This document shows, in pieces, positions 9,859 through 18,767 of a DNA stretch of 34,439 bases. Every line of letters starts with the position of its first letter. Position 1 is the first letter of the stretch. The translations under genes and the position numbers were made by a program. Under the pieces are notes generated by a model. It searched no databases. It worked only from the letters and a program-made list of their open reading frames with translations, and was not told the DNA's origin. Source of the DNA: an uncultured Neisseriaceae bacterium (GTDB taxonomy: Bacteria; Pseudomonadota; Gammaproteobacteria; Burkholderiales; UBA11063); NCBI GenBank assembly GCA_937952895.1, contig CALFYC010000098.1, positions 1-34,439 on the forward strand. The letters are read 5' to 3'.

Positions 9859-12800
9859 GTAGTTACCACTTCATTAAATTGAATATCTTTAAGCAATTGA
9901 CCAATCTTTACTAGTAAATTACGGTTCTCGCTAAGATTAAAATAATCTTTAGCAATGTCTGAAAATACAGGATCTTCAAGCAAATCAGTTAGACCTTTAT
10001 TCTCAAATGTATTTTCATAGATTTTACGCATTTTAATTAATCGCTCAGATTCTTTTGCCACCAAATATTCTTCTAAAGCAGCCTTATGAATTAAAATTGG
10101 ATGAGTTAAGCTATATAGATAGAAACGTAAAACTCTAGCCCATAAATCCAAAATATCTATTGTATGATTTAAATTTACTTGATAATTTTTTACCATCATA
10201 TCATGGCTCATAATCCTAAGAGTCACTCCAGTGATTTTTACTATTTGTCCATTTATATCCTTAAATTGTGAAACATTAATTAATAGAAAATAAATTAATG
10301 CCTTAACTCGTAAATCAAGATTGATTTTATACTCTTCATTATTGATATGTAAATTATGAAAAGCATTGGCTACAACTAGCTGATCTTGATCAACCAATAA
10401 TTCATCACGAATCGTTAAATGCAAATTTGGAATATCAACAGTAAAAAATACTTTTCTATTGCCCATAATTTGAGAATAGGCTTTATATAAGTTTAAAGAA
10501 TAATTTAATTGGTAGTCACCAATGTGATCATATCCAATAATTCCAGCGGTATGTAAATAAGTAGCTAGCTTGCCTTGTTTAAATAACAAATCTAATTGAT
10601 TTATTTCATCTAATTTAATAAATTCTTTATATAATTTTTTTAATAATTCACGAGAAATTACTTCAATACCCTCATGATCATAAAACTCTAATGGATCTAG
10701 GTATAAATCTAACTTTAAAGTTTTATAAAGATTAACATTGGTATATAAAAAAGTATTTATTAAATGTTTTAGTTTTAATTCTATAATCTGTTGATCTGAA
10801 ACAACCTGAGTAATTGGAATATCAACCGCAAAATTCCAACGTAAATTAGGCACATTTTCAGTAATAAGATTCACAGCCCTACCCCAAAATGCAGAATAAT
10901 TATTCGTTTGATTGTTATAAAATGGATGTAATGGGTGCAACTGTGTAATTTGATCTAAAATATCACCATTTGCAATACTTTCTTTAATAGTATTTTGTAA
11001 TAGTCCAACTAATGGTGATGGTTTAATTTCACTATTATCCTTTTCACTTCGTCCAATATAGCTTATAAATAAGAAATCTTTAGCTGATAATATAGTATCT
11101 AAAAACAATTGTTTATCCTCTAAATTTAAATTGCGATCAGCTAAGGACCAATTATTAGACAGAATGCTTAATTTATTATAACTATACAATCGCGGAAATT
11201 CATTCCAATTCATGCCAAGAATATAAATAACTTTATAAGGGATGTGATGCACTGCCTGCATTGATGCACAAGTTATTTTACTCGTGAACAATACCTTTGT
11301 ATTAAAATTTGATAAATAATCATCAATGAGAGCATTTAAAATCATTAGATTAATTCTATTAGCTATGTTGATACCATTTAAAGTTCCAATAAATTTATCT
11401 AATTCAAGCTGCATCTTGTGATCAGTAAAAAGTGAGGCTTTAAATTCTTCAAAAATAGACTTTAATTCTTCAAGACTAAATAAATTATATTCTAAAGCTG
11501 ACTTATAAACTAAAGTGCGAATTTTACAAATTAACTCAATAATAATTATTACCTTGTTAATCAGGCTTATATGACTGTTTTCAAGATTATCATACGGAAC
11601 ATATACCTGGTTATTAAAGGTATAAATTGGCAAATCATGATTAAGTTCATTAATCTCTTTAGGCAAACAAACTCCAAGTATTAAGTTTTTAATAAAGCGC
11701 CCAAAACAGTTAATATCAAAATCTTTATATTCAAATCGACTATAATCAGTTTTATCATAACCAAATCGCACCTGATTGTGCCAAAGCCAAGTTTTTACCA
11801 TATAAATATTTTCTGCAGTTAACTCCATACCCTTAATAATTGCTGATTGACTTAAAATTTCAATAAAGTAACTAACTGGAATTTCAAATGGTATGTTGAG
11901 TATAAACTTAATTGCATCAATTACTTCAGTATTTCGTTTGGGCTTATTCCCTGTAATAATAATAGGTAACTTTATACTATCACCATCTTTATTTACAGCA
12001 TATTCATTCAAAAATACAGCATTTAGATAACTAGAATAATCATCGATATTTGGTGCTGTTACCAAAATATCATTTAATTTAAGATTGGGATTTTCGGAAA
12101 TTAATTTTAATAATTCATTAAATAATACTTGAACCTCACGCATTTTATTATAACAAATATTAAATTTTAATCCACTTACATTATTTATTGCCAAAGGTTC
12201 TGTATAATATTGATTGTTTAAATCAAACCAATATTTAGAATCAATTCGATATTTAATCTGATAAATATCATTTTGAATTAATTGGAGTAAATCTAATTTA
12301 TTTTCAGGAATTAATGGTGGATTTTCAATAATTTCATCATTATAGATCTCATTAGCTAATAATAACTCAATAAACTCTCTTGAAAAATTTGCCAAATTAG
12401 CAACTAATGGGTTACCGCTTATTAAATATAAATCAGATATGGATAAATTAGGCTCTCGTAATACTTTTTGTTGTAATTTAGCTTTTGTTGTATCACTTAA
12501 TAAATCACCATAATATTCATTTGAAATAGTAATATAGTACCAATTTATCTGCGCAAATTTAGCTAGCTGTTTTAAAATGTTTAATTGTGATGGATAAATA
12601 CTTGTTAATCCAAACACGTATATTTGCTTTGATATATTGGATAAATTACGTTCCTTTAAAAAAAATTTATAAATATCTAAATAGCTTTTAGATAAACTAA
12701 TTTTTTGAATAAAATGATCCCACAAAGATTTTTGCCATTTAGGCATCAATTTAAATATAGACAAATTTAAAATTTCGTCAGTTCTTAAATAAATGTATTC

Positions 12801-13223
12801 ATTAAAAATTTGTTCTAATTGAGCTGCCAACTGAAATGCTCTATAATAATCCAGATTACTATTGACAAATAAATAACTCTTAATTTCATCAAATATATTA
12901 TCTGAAAAATTTATTGAACAAAGATAATCAAATAAAATAAATTTAGTTTCTTGAAATGCAAATAGCTTTGCTTGTGGATTATTTTTCATATAAAGATTTT
13001 GAATAAATTCACTAAGAAGAATAAATTTAATATTACTAGCTATACCAAATTTTAGAGTAATTTGATCATTTAACCAATTTGCCATTGTCAAACTAGGCAC
13101 TATAACTAACATTGGCTCAAATATATCCCGGAAATGAATTTCGGCCAAAAATAGCTCCAAAATACCAATATTAGGAAATTGTCCCGAAATCTTTGTACTT
13201 TGGATAAAATTTATATTTTGCAT
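9855..13223 (-). CDS. recC: Exodeoxyribonuclease V subunit gamma (RecC)
   Basis: Chi-recognising scaffold subunit of RecBCD, with 1122 residues, the same length as E. coli RecC. The N-terminal inactive helicase-like domain is recognisable (LVIVPSLTMANWLNDQITLKFGI-type block, residues ~40-62). So is the middle block VYILGMNWNEFPR, the degenerate motif typical of RecC, and the C-terminal inactive nuclease fold. It is the first gene of recC-recB-recD, overlapping recB by 4 bp. The ATG at 13223 has little Shine-Dalgarno (ATTAAG). The upstream intergenic region (13224-13535) should contain the operon promoter. Whether it recognises a Chi like that of E. coli cannot be judged from the protein sequence alone. 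Confidence 0.95.
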   Translation of the reverse strand: MQNINFIQSTKISGQFPNIGILELFLAEIHFRDIFEPMLVIVPSLTMANWLNDQITLKFGIASNIKFILLSEFIQNLYMKNNPQAKLFAFQETKFILFDYLCSINFSDNIFDEIKSYLFVNSNLDYYRAFQLAAQLEQIFNEYIYLRTDEILNLSIFKLMPKWQKSLWDHFIQKISLSKSYLDIYKFFLKERNLSNISKQIYVFGLTSIYPSQLNILKQLAKFAQINWYYITISNEYYGDLLSDTTKAKLQQKVLREPNLSISDLYLISGNPLVANLANFSREFIELLLANEIYNDEIIENPPLIPENKLDLLQLIQNDIYQIKYRIDSKYWFDLNNQYYTEPLAINNVSGLKFNICYNKMREVQVLFNELLKLISENPNLKLNDILVTAPNIDDYSSYLNAVFLNEYAVNKDGDSIKLPIIITGNKPKRNTEVIDAIKFILNIPFEIPVSYFIEILSQSAIIKGMELTAENIYMVKTWLWHNQVRFGYDKTDYSRFEYKDFDINCFGRFIKNLILGVCLPKEINELNHDLPIYTFNNQVYVPYDNLENSHISLINKVIIIIELICKIRTLVYKSALEYNLFSLEELKSIFEEFKASLFTDHKMQLELDKFIGTLNGINIANRINLMILNALIDDYLSNFNTKVLFTSKITCASMQAVHHIPYKVIYILGMNWNEFPRLYSYNKLSILSNNWSLADRNLNLEDKQLFLDTILSAKDFLFISYIGRSEKDNSEIKPSPLVGLLQNTIKESIANGDILDQITQLHPLHPFYNNQTNNYSAFWGRAVNLITENVPNLRWNFAVDIPITQVVSDQQIIELKLKHLINTFLYTNVNLYKTLKLDLYLDPLEFYDHEGIEVISRELLKKLYKEFIKLDEINQLDLLFKQGKLATYLHTAGIIGYDHIGDYQLNYSLNLYKAYSQIMGNRKVFFTVDIPNLHLTIRDELLVDQDQLVVANAFHNLHINNEEYKINLDLRVKALIYFLLINVSQFKDINGQIVKITGVTLRIMSHDMMVKNYQVNLNHTIDILDLWARVLRFYLYSLTHPILIHKAALEEYLVAKESERLIKMRKIYENTFENKGLTDLLEDPVFSDIAKDYFNLSENRNLLVKIGQLLKDIQFNEVVTT

Positions 13224-13535
13224 CTTAATATTCTATATTCTCATTACGACAAACGTTTAAGCCTAATAACTCAAACAGCTAAATTTATAGCTTGTCTTTA
13301 ACTTTATTCCACATATTATAATTGTTATGCACAAAGTTATCCACAATAAATGTGAGTAAGTTAAAAATCTTTATGAATTACGCTATGTTACAAACAGAGA
13401 TACTATCCTGAATAAAGGATTTTAGCATGCAGGAAGTTTTATGTTTTTTACTTTTAGATTTATTTAATCTTCAATTATAAAATGAATAATATAAGTCATG
13501 TTATAATAAGTTACCGCATTTAAGGAGAAAGAATC
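13224..13535. other. Intergenic region between divergent recC and HXXEE gene, with DnaA-box-like sites
   Basis: 312 bp, very A/T-rich, no gene. Two 9-mers fitting the DnaA box TTWTNCACA lie 3 bp apart on the plus strand: TTATGCACA at 13325-13333 and TTATCCACA at 13337-13345, the second being the E. coli R1 consensus. A looser TTATTCCACA lies near 13304-13313. The right end holds an extended -10 promoter for the plus-strand gene. No dnaA, dnaN or gidA lies in the window, so an origin is not claimed. Confidence 0.5.
13499..13507 (+). promoter_or_regulatory. Extended -10 promoter of the HXXEE gene
   Basis: TG (13499-13500), T, then TATAAT (13502-13507) on the plus strand, 28 bp before the start codon. 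No good -35 is visible, as expected for an extended -10 promoter. Confidence 0.5.
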
Positions 13536-14099
13536 ATGATTGAAACTTTAGCTCTTAATCAAAACTGGGCAAAATTAACACCATGGCTTGGAATTATCTC
13601 AACAATTTTATTATTTAGTTATACAAATATTCATGAACCAATTTTCTGGGCGTTGGTTAATATTCCATTTTATTTATTCCATCAAACTGAAGAACACTAT
13701 ATTCCAGGAGGATTTAAAAATTTTGTAAATAGAAAAATCTTAAAATTACCAGAAAATCAAGAATCTTTAACTGATATAAAAATTTTTTGGGTCAATATTC
13801 TATTAGTATGGTTAGCCTTTGCAATATTTGGAGCTCTATCATTTATAAATATTGGATTTGGCTTAGTTTTAATTGCCTTTAGTGCTATAAATTGTTTCCT
13901 TCATATTATTCAAGTTATTCATTATCGGGCTTGGAACCCTGGTTCATTTATTGCTAGTTTTCAATTTATAGGATGTATTTATGCCGGTTATTTTATTACC
14001 AAAAGCGACAGCTTAACTAATCCAATATCTTGGTGGATTGGTGTTATTATATTTTCAGTAGTTTCACATATTATAATGATAAAAAAAGTTAAACAGTAA
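13536..14099 (+). CDS. HXXEE domain membrane protein
   Basis: 187 residues, mostly hydrophobic. The defining motif of the HXXEE family (PF13787) is present as H49-Q-T-E52-E53 followed by H54 and PGGF. A second conserved part, FLHIIQVIHYRAWNPGSF (about 126-143), carries further histidines, so the polar residues could bind a metal within the membrane. Five or six membrane segments are likely: ~14-30, 35-50, 88-105, 108-128, 140-158 and 165-182. The family has no assigned function that I know of. The start at 13536 has AAGGAG eight bases upstream and its own -10 element. It lies 91 bp before kdpD on the same strand; co-transcription is possible but not shown. Confidence 0.82.
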   Translation: MIETLALNQNWAKLTPWLGIISTILLFSYTNIHEPIFWALVNIPFYLFHQTEEHYIPGGFKNFVNRKILKLPENQESLTDIKIFWVNILLVWLAFAIFGALSFINIGFGLVLIAFSAINCFLHIIQVIHYRAWNPGSFIASFQFIGCIYAGYFITKSDSLTNPISWWIGVIIFSVVSHIIMIKKVKQ

Positions 14100-14190
14100 C
14101 AGAAAGTAAACTTATATTTAAATCTTATAGTAAAATAAAACCCTAGAATTTATCTTTTGTTTATTGTATCTAAGTGAAATTGTAATTATT

Positions 14191-16200
14191 ATGAATGATA
14201 ACCGACCAGACCCGCAACAATTATTAGACAAAATCAACCAACAGGAAAGTAAGAAATCCCAAGGCAAATTAAAAATTTTTTTAGGAGCAGCAGCTGGAGT
14301 TGGTAAAACTTATGCAATGTTAAAAGCCGCAAGCTTACTTCAAAAAGACAATATTGATGTGGTAATAGGCTATATTGAAACCCATAATCGAAAAGAAACC
14401 ACCGAAGTAGTTCCTTCCAATATTGAGTTTATTTCTCCTGCGATTATTGAATATAAGAACAATAAATATAAAGAATTTGATTTAGATGCAGCTCTTAAAC
14501 GCCATCCTGAAGTAATTATCGTTGATGAATTAGCTCATACTAATAATGGCACAAGAAATAAAAAGCGTTATCAAGATATCTTAGAATTATTAAATGCTGG
14601 AATTGATGTCTATACAGCAATTAATATTCAACATATCGAGTCATTAAATAATATTGTTGAGCAGATAACTGGAATTCCAGTTGCAGAAACAGTTCCAGAT
14701 CACATTATTGAAGATGCAGATGAAATCGTATTAATTGATTTACCCCCAGATGAACTAATCGAACGTTTAAATGAAGGTAAAATTTATTCTCCCGAACGAG
14801 CAAAACAAGCTTTACGAAATTTTTTTCGTAAAGGAAATTTAACAGCACTTCGTGAACTAGCACTTAGAAAAACGGCTCAAAAAGTTGATCAACAAGTCCA
14901 AGAATATCGCTATGAACAAGACATTAAAGAAGTTTGGCCAAGTAACGATAAATTACTGGTTGTGATTGAGCCTGGGTACTCTTCGGAAAAGATTATTCGC
15001 AGTGCTAAAAATGTCATCGATAAAGGATATAATATTTGGTATGCTGGATATTTTGAAAATTCAGAATTTAAATCTCGTTCCCTAAGAGATCGCCAAAAAG
15101 TACTTGACCTACTAGATTTAGCAAAACAACTAGGTGCTATCCCTGTAAAATTATACGGTCCAGACCCAGCTTCTGCAATAATTGAATTTCTTAAAGATAA
15201 TAATATTAATACTGTTATGCTAGCTCAATACCGCCTATCTTTATATTATAGATTATTTGGTAGTAGTCTATCAGAACAAATTGTACAAAGTATTCCCGAA
15301 ATAAATCTTCTTTTAGTAAATGAAGACTCAATCCCTAAAGTACAATTTAATAATCAAGGTAAAATTAAAAAGAAATTTGATTGGGGGAAAACCACTAAGA
15401 AATTTTTTTCATTTTTAATATTCTTTGCCTTATTTGGTATTGCAATTCAGCCTTTATCTAATTTATTTAATAATACTAATATTGCAATGCTATATCTTTT
15501 CGTTCTAATTTTAGTTAGTAAAGGACGTGGTGTAGTATCTGCAATTATTGTTGCAATTATGTCTGCCGCATCATATAATTTTTATTTTATTACCCCAAAA
15601 TTTCAATTAGTGTTTAACGATGCACAGTATGTAATCACCTTTATTATTATGGCTAGTATTGGCATTGTTGCAAGTGTTACTAATGGAAATCTGCGCTATC
15701 AAATCTCACAGCTTAATAAAGAAAAATACAAAAATGATACTTTATTTACACTTTGTAAAGAATTATCAAATGTAATGATTGAAGCTCAAGCAATTGAAAT
15801 ATTAAGTAAATATCTAGAACTAATTTTAAATGCGAAATATATGTTATTAACTCCAGATATGGATGAGAGACTACAAATTAAAATCAGTAAAATTGACTCC
15901 GCTGAATTTGATATCAATATTGCTAATTGGGTATTTACTAATAATCAATCCGCAGGTATAAATACGGATACTTTTGCAATAAGCAAATTATTTTATGTGC
16001 CAATTGCATCAACGGTACGTGGTCGTGGAGTATTAGTTTTAGAGCCATTAGATGAAATTAATTTCTTTTTACCCGAAACACAGCTATTACTAGAACGAGT
16101 TGCTTCACTTATTGCCTCAACTTTAGAGCGAATTCATTTTACTCAAATTGCAATTGAAACAAAAGTAGCATTAGCAAAAAATAGTGTAGCTCAAAATTAA
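14191..16200 (+). CDS. kdpD: KdpD-type sensor lacking the histidine-kinase core
   Basis: 669 residues against about 890 for full KdpD. Order of parts: KdpD N-terminal domain with Walker A GAAAGVGKT (32-40) and VDELAHT (111-117); a Usp-like domain from KLLVVIEPGYSSEK (~254) to about 378; the DUF4118 membrane part with four segments (~404-425, 430-447, 449-470, 480-497); a GAF-like region (~515-655). It then ends at NSVAQN, just where the linker to the HDLRTP phospho-acceptor box should begin. No HisKA or HATPase remnant can fit in the 131 bp before convergent kdpA. An in-frame TTG at 14164 would add nine residues, but ATG 14191 gives the usual start. No kdpE is in the window. Truncated KdpD forms exist in other bacteria (cyanobacteria, for example), but those are shorter and end before the membrane part. 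Confidence 0.9.
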   Translation: MNDNRPDPQQLLDKINQQESKKSQGKLKIFLGAAAGVGKTYAMLKAASLLQKDNIDVVIGYIETHNRKETTEVVPSNIEFISPAIIEYKNNKYKEFDLDAALKRHPEVIIVDELAHTNNGTRNKKRYQDILELLNAGIDVYTAINIQHIESLNNIVEQITGIPVAETVPDHIIEDADEIVLIDLPPDELIERLNEGKIYSPERAKQALRNFFRKGNLTALRELALRKTAQKVDQQVQEYRYEQDIKEVWPSNDKLLVVIEPGYSSEKIIRSAKNVIDKGYNIWYAGYFENSEFKSRSLRDRQKVLDLLDLAKQLGAIPVKLYGPDPASAIIEFLKDNNINTVMLAQYRLSLYYRLFGSSLSEQIVQSIPEINLLLVNEDSIPKVQFNNQGKIKKKFDWGKTTKKFFSFLIFFALFGIAIQPLSNLFNNTNIAMLYLFVLILVSKGRGVVSAIIVAIMSAASYNFYFITPKFQLVFNDAQYVITFIIMASIGIVASVTNGNLRYQISQLNKEKYKNDTLFTLCKELSNVMIEAQAIEILSKYLELILNAKYMLLTPDMDERLQIKISKIDSAEFDINIANWVFTNNQSAGINTDTFAISKLFYVPIASTVRGRGVLVLEPLDEINFFLPETQLLLERVASLIASTLERIHFTQIAIETKVALAKNSVAQN

Positions 16201-16279
16201 TGACCATTGATCTGTTAATTATAATAGATATCAGATTTTAAGTTTAAAGAATTAAGTTGGAAACAGTAAAGATATAAGT

Positions 16280-16318
16280 AAAATAAACCTATAGCATGTT
16301 TAGCTATAGGTTTATTTT
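16280..16318. terminator. Bidirectional terminator between kdpD and kdpA
   Basis: A perfect 16-bp stem, AAAATAAACCTATAGC (16280-16295) with its complement (16303-16318), and a 7-nt loop. T-rich and A-rich arms flank the core on both strands, so it can stop both converging transcripts. Confidence 0.85.
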
Positions 16319-16331
16319 CTTTGATAATGAA

Positions 16332-18080
16332 TTATTTAAATAGCATAAAATGTTCAGCAATTGGACCTAATGCTAAGGCTGGAATGTAAGTTAGTGCTCC
16401 AACAATTATAATTACGCCAAGTAAAATACAAACAAATAGAAAACCACTAGTTGGCATGGTTCCAGAAGTTACTGGAATTTTCTTTTTGCTAATTATGCTA
16501 CCTGCAATTGCTAATATTGGAATAATCACACCAAATCGGCCAATAAACATGGCAATAGCTAACGCCACATTATAATATGCCGAATTTGCATTTAAGCCAG
16601 AAAATGCACTTCCATTGTTATTAGCTGCAGAACTAAAAGCATAAAGAACTTCAGATAATCCATGTGCAGATGGATTACCAATCCCTGCCAATCCTGCAGG
16701 AATTACCAATGAAATGGCAGATCCTAATAGTATAATTAATGGAACAATTAAAATAGCCAATGCAACCATTTTCATTTCAAAGCTTTCAATTTTTTTACCC
16801 AAATATTCCGGAGTTCTCCCAATCATTAATCCGGCAATAAATACTGATAGTATTACAAAAATTAAAATTGTATATAAGCCACTACCGACTCCACCAAAAG
16901 CAACTTCAGATAATTGAATTAAAAATAATGGAATAAATCCGCCAAGAGGCATTAATGAATCATGCATATTATTCACAGCACCGCATGAAACAGAAGTGGT
17001 TATACTGGTAAATAAGCTTGATCCAAAGATGCCAAATCTGGCTTCTTTTCCTTCCATGTTACCACCACTTTGTAAACTACTCATCATTTGATCAATATTA
17101 AATTTATTAAAGAGTGGATTACCCTTAAACTCAATAAGCATTAACATAACAGTAAACGCAATAAATATAATACTCATGGTAATATAAATGGTCCAGGCTT
17201 GCTTTTGATCATTCACCATAAAACCAAAAGTAAAACATAAAGCCCCTGGAATAATAATTATAGCCAACATTAAAACTAAATTACTTAAACTGTTCGGATT
17301 TGCATAGGGATGAGACGCATTAACATTAAAAAAACCACCCCCATTTGTCCCTAACATTGCAATTGCTTCTTGTGATGCCACAGGGCCCATTGGAATTGAC
17401 TGAAAATTAACGATTTTTGTTTCCACCTTATTATTAACTGTTTCATGGATAGTTTGTGGGTCAACTACTTGAGATTTAACATACTGGTTAAAATTTTGTG
17501 GAACTCCTAATGCAACCAATGTAATTGATATAATTAATGATAATGGAATCAGAATATATAACGCTGACTTCACTAAATCTTTCCAAAAATTGCCGATAGT
17601 TTTTGCTTCAGTGAGTACAAAGCTACGAATAAAAGCAATCAAAACCGCAATACCAGTTGCCGCTGACACGAAATTTTGAACCGCCAACCCAATAGTTTGA
17701 GTAAAATAGCTCATCGTTGTTTCACCAGCATATGCTTGCCAATTAGTATTACTTACATAACTAACAGCTGTATTCAATGCCAAATCCCAAGACAGTTTAC
17801 CCAACCCTTGAGGATTAAACGGTAAAAACCCTTGGAGAATTTGGATAAAAAATAATAAAATCACACCCAAAATACTAAACAGCATTATTGCCAGAGCATA
17901 TTCTTGCCACGACATATCACGCTTTGAATTTGCTCCAATTATTTTATAAATAGGCTTTTCTAACCAAGCAAAATAATTAATCTTTTCATTAAATACATTA
18001 GCAATATATAAACCTAATGGAATTGATAATAATGTGAATGTTAAAAAAAATAAAATTAAATCAATATAGCCGATACTCAT
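16332..18080 (-). CDS. kdpA: Potassium-transporting ATPase, channel subunit A
   Basis: K+-binding and translocating subunit of the KdpFABC pump, of the SKT channel-like fold. 582 residues and about ten membrane helices. Selectivity-filter loops are recognisable in each repeat: SNTNWQ (110-115), TNGGGFF (245-251), SCGAVNNMHDS (365-375) and ANNNGSAF (486-493). It starts with MSIGYIDLILFF and has a good Shine-Dalgarno (AGGTGAG) in the 12 bp after kdpF. It is the last gene of the B-C-F-A operon, whereas in most bacteria kdpA precedes kdpB. The bidirectional terminator follows. It is intact and probably functional. Confidence 0.96.
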   Translation of the reverse strand: MSIGYIDLILFFLTFTLLSIPLGLYIANVFNEKINYFAWLEKPIYKIIGANSKRDMSWQEYALAIMLFSILGVILLFFIQILQGFLPFNPQGLGKLSWDLALNTAVSYVSNTNWQAYAGETTMSYFTQTIGLAVQNFVSAATGIAVLIAFIRSFVLTEAKTIGNFWKDLVKSALYILIPLSLIISITLVALGVPQNFNQYVKSQVVDPQTIHETVNNKVETKIVNFQSIPMGPVASQEAIAMLGTNGGGFFNVNASHPYANPNSLSNLVLMLAIIIIPGALCFTFGFMVNDQKQAWTIYITMSIIFIAFTVMLMLIEFKGNPLFNKFNIDQMMSSLQSGGNMEGKEARFGIFGSSLFTSITTSVSCGAVNNMHDSLMPLGGFIPLFLIQLSEVAFGGVGSGLYTILIFVILSVFIAGLMIGRTPEYLGKKIESFEMKMVALAILIVPLIILLGSAISLVIPAGLAGIGNPSAHGLSEVLYAFSSAANNNGSAFSGLNANSAYYNVALAIAMFIGRFGVIIPILAIAGSIISKKKIPVTSGTMPTSGFLFVCILLGVIIIVGALTYIPALALGPIAEHFMLFK

Positions 18081-18092
18081 AACTCACCTATC

Positions 18093-18182
18093 CTAAAATT
18101 TTTCTGGATTAAATAATGCAATGATTAGATATACAAATATCAACAATGCAACAATTCCGGCAATTATATAAATTATATTCAT
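18093..18182 (-). CDS. kdpF: Small subunit KdpF of the Kdp ATPase
   Basis: A 29-residue peptide with one hydrophobic helix: starts MNIIYIIAGIVALLIF, then VYLIIALFNPEKF at the end. The final PEKF after a VYL..AL helix is the KdpF hallmark. The ATG at 18182 lies one base past the kdpC stop, and the TAG ends 12 bp before kdpA, so translation is probably coupled on both sides. KdpF stabilises the KdpABC complex in the membrane. Its place, directly before kdpA, keeps the usual F-A order even though B and C have moved in front. Confidence 0.93.
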   Translation of the reverse strand: MNIIYIIAGIVALLIFVYLIIALFNPEKF

Positions 18183-18183
18183 G

Positions 18184-18759
18184 TTATTTTTCCTCAATTT
18201 CTTTTTGATCTAAAGCCAAATTAACTAGTAATACATTTACGGTATGCTCGCCCCAAATTCCAAATAATGGCTCATTTGCAATTTGGTCCACAATTACCTT
18301 TACCGCATCATTGCTTATATTTCTTGCTTTAGCAATACGTGGTATTTGATAGTAAGCAGATGCCAAGCTAATTTCAGGATCCAGACCACTTGCGGATGCC
18401 GTAACTAAATCAACAGGGATAGCTATCCCTTTATTTATTGATTCCAATATAGCCACTCGATCATGTATTCCAGATAATAGCGCTGGATTTAACGGTCCTA
18501 AGTTAGACCCACTTGAAGCTAACGGATTATAGGCAAAATCACTAGTAGATGAAGGTCTTCCCCAAAGATATTTATCAGATGAAAAATTTTGTCCAATTAA
18601 TTCAGAGCCAACTATTTCACCTTTAACTTTAATTAAACTACCATTTGCCTTATAATTAAAGCAAAATTGTCCAATTAGAGTTGTAATTACAGGATAAATT
18701 ACTCCTGTAATTACTGTTAACAGCAGTAACGCTAAAAATGATTCTTTTAATTGTTTCAT
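18184..18759 (-). CDS. kdpC: Potassium-transporting ATPase, subunit C
   Basis: 191 residues. One N-terminal membrane helix (LLLLTVITGVIYPVITTLIG, about 11-30) is followed by a periplasmic domain. Family blocks are GSELIGQNFSSDKYLWGRPS (about 50-69), YNPLASSGSNLGP, and VTASASGLDPEISLASAYYQ near 120-139, then ARNIS. KdpC binds KdpA and helps K+ loading. It follows kdpB by 8 bp and runs into kdpF with a single base between stop and start. It is complete. Confidence 0.95.
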   Translation of the reverse strand: MKQLKESFLALLLLTVITGVIYPVITTLIGQFCFNYKANGSLIKVKGEIVGSELIGQNFSSDKYLWGRPSSTSDFAYNPLASSGSNLGPLNPALLSGIHDRVAILESINKGIAIPVDLVTASASGLDPEISLASAYYQIPRIAKARNISNDAVKVIVDQIANEPLFGIWGEHTVNVLLVNLALDQKEIEEK

Positions 18760-18767
18760 GACTTTTC

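Noticed and set aside
13325..13345. Replication origin
   Set aside because: Two DnaA-like boxes alone are not enough. No dnaA, dnaN, gyrB, rpmH or gidA lies in the window and no ordered box array was seen.
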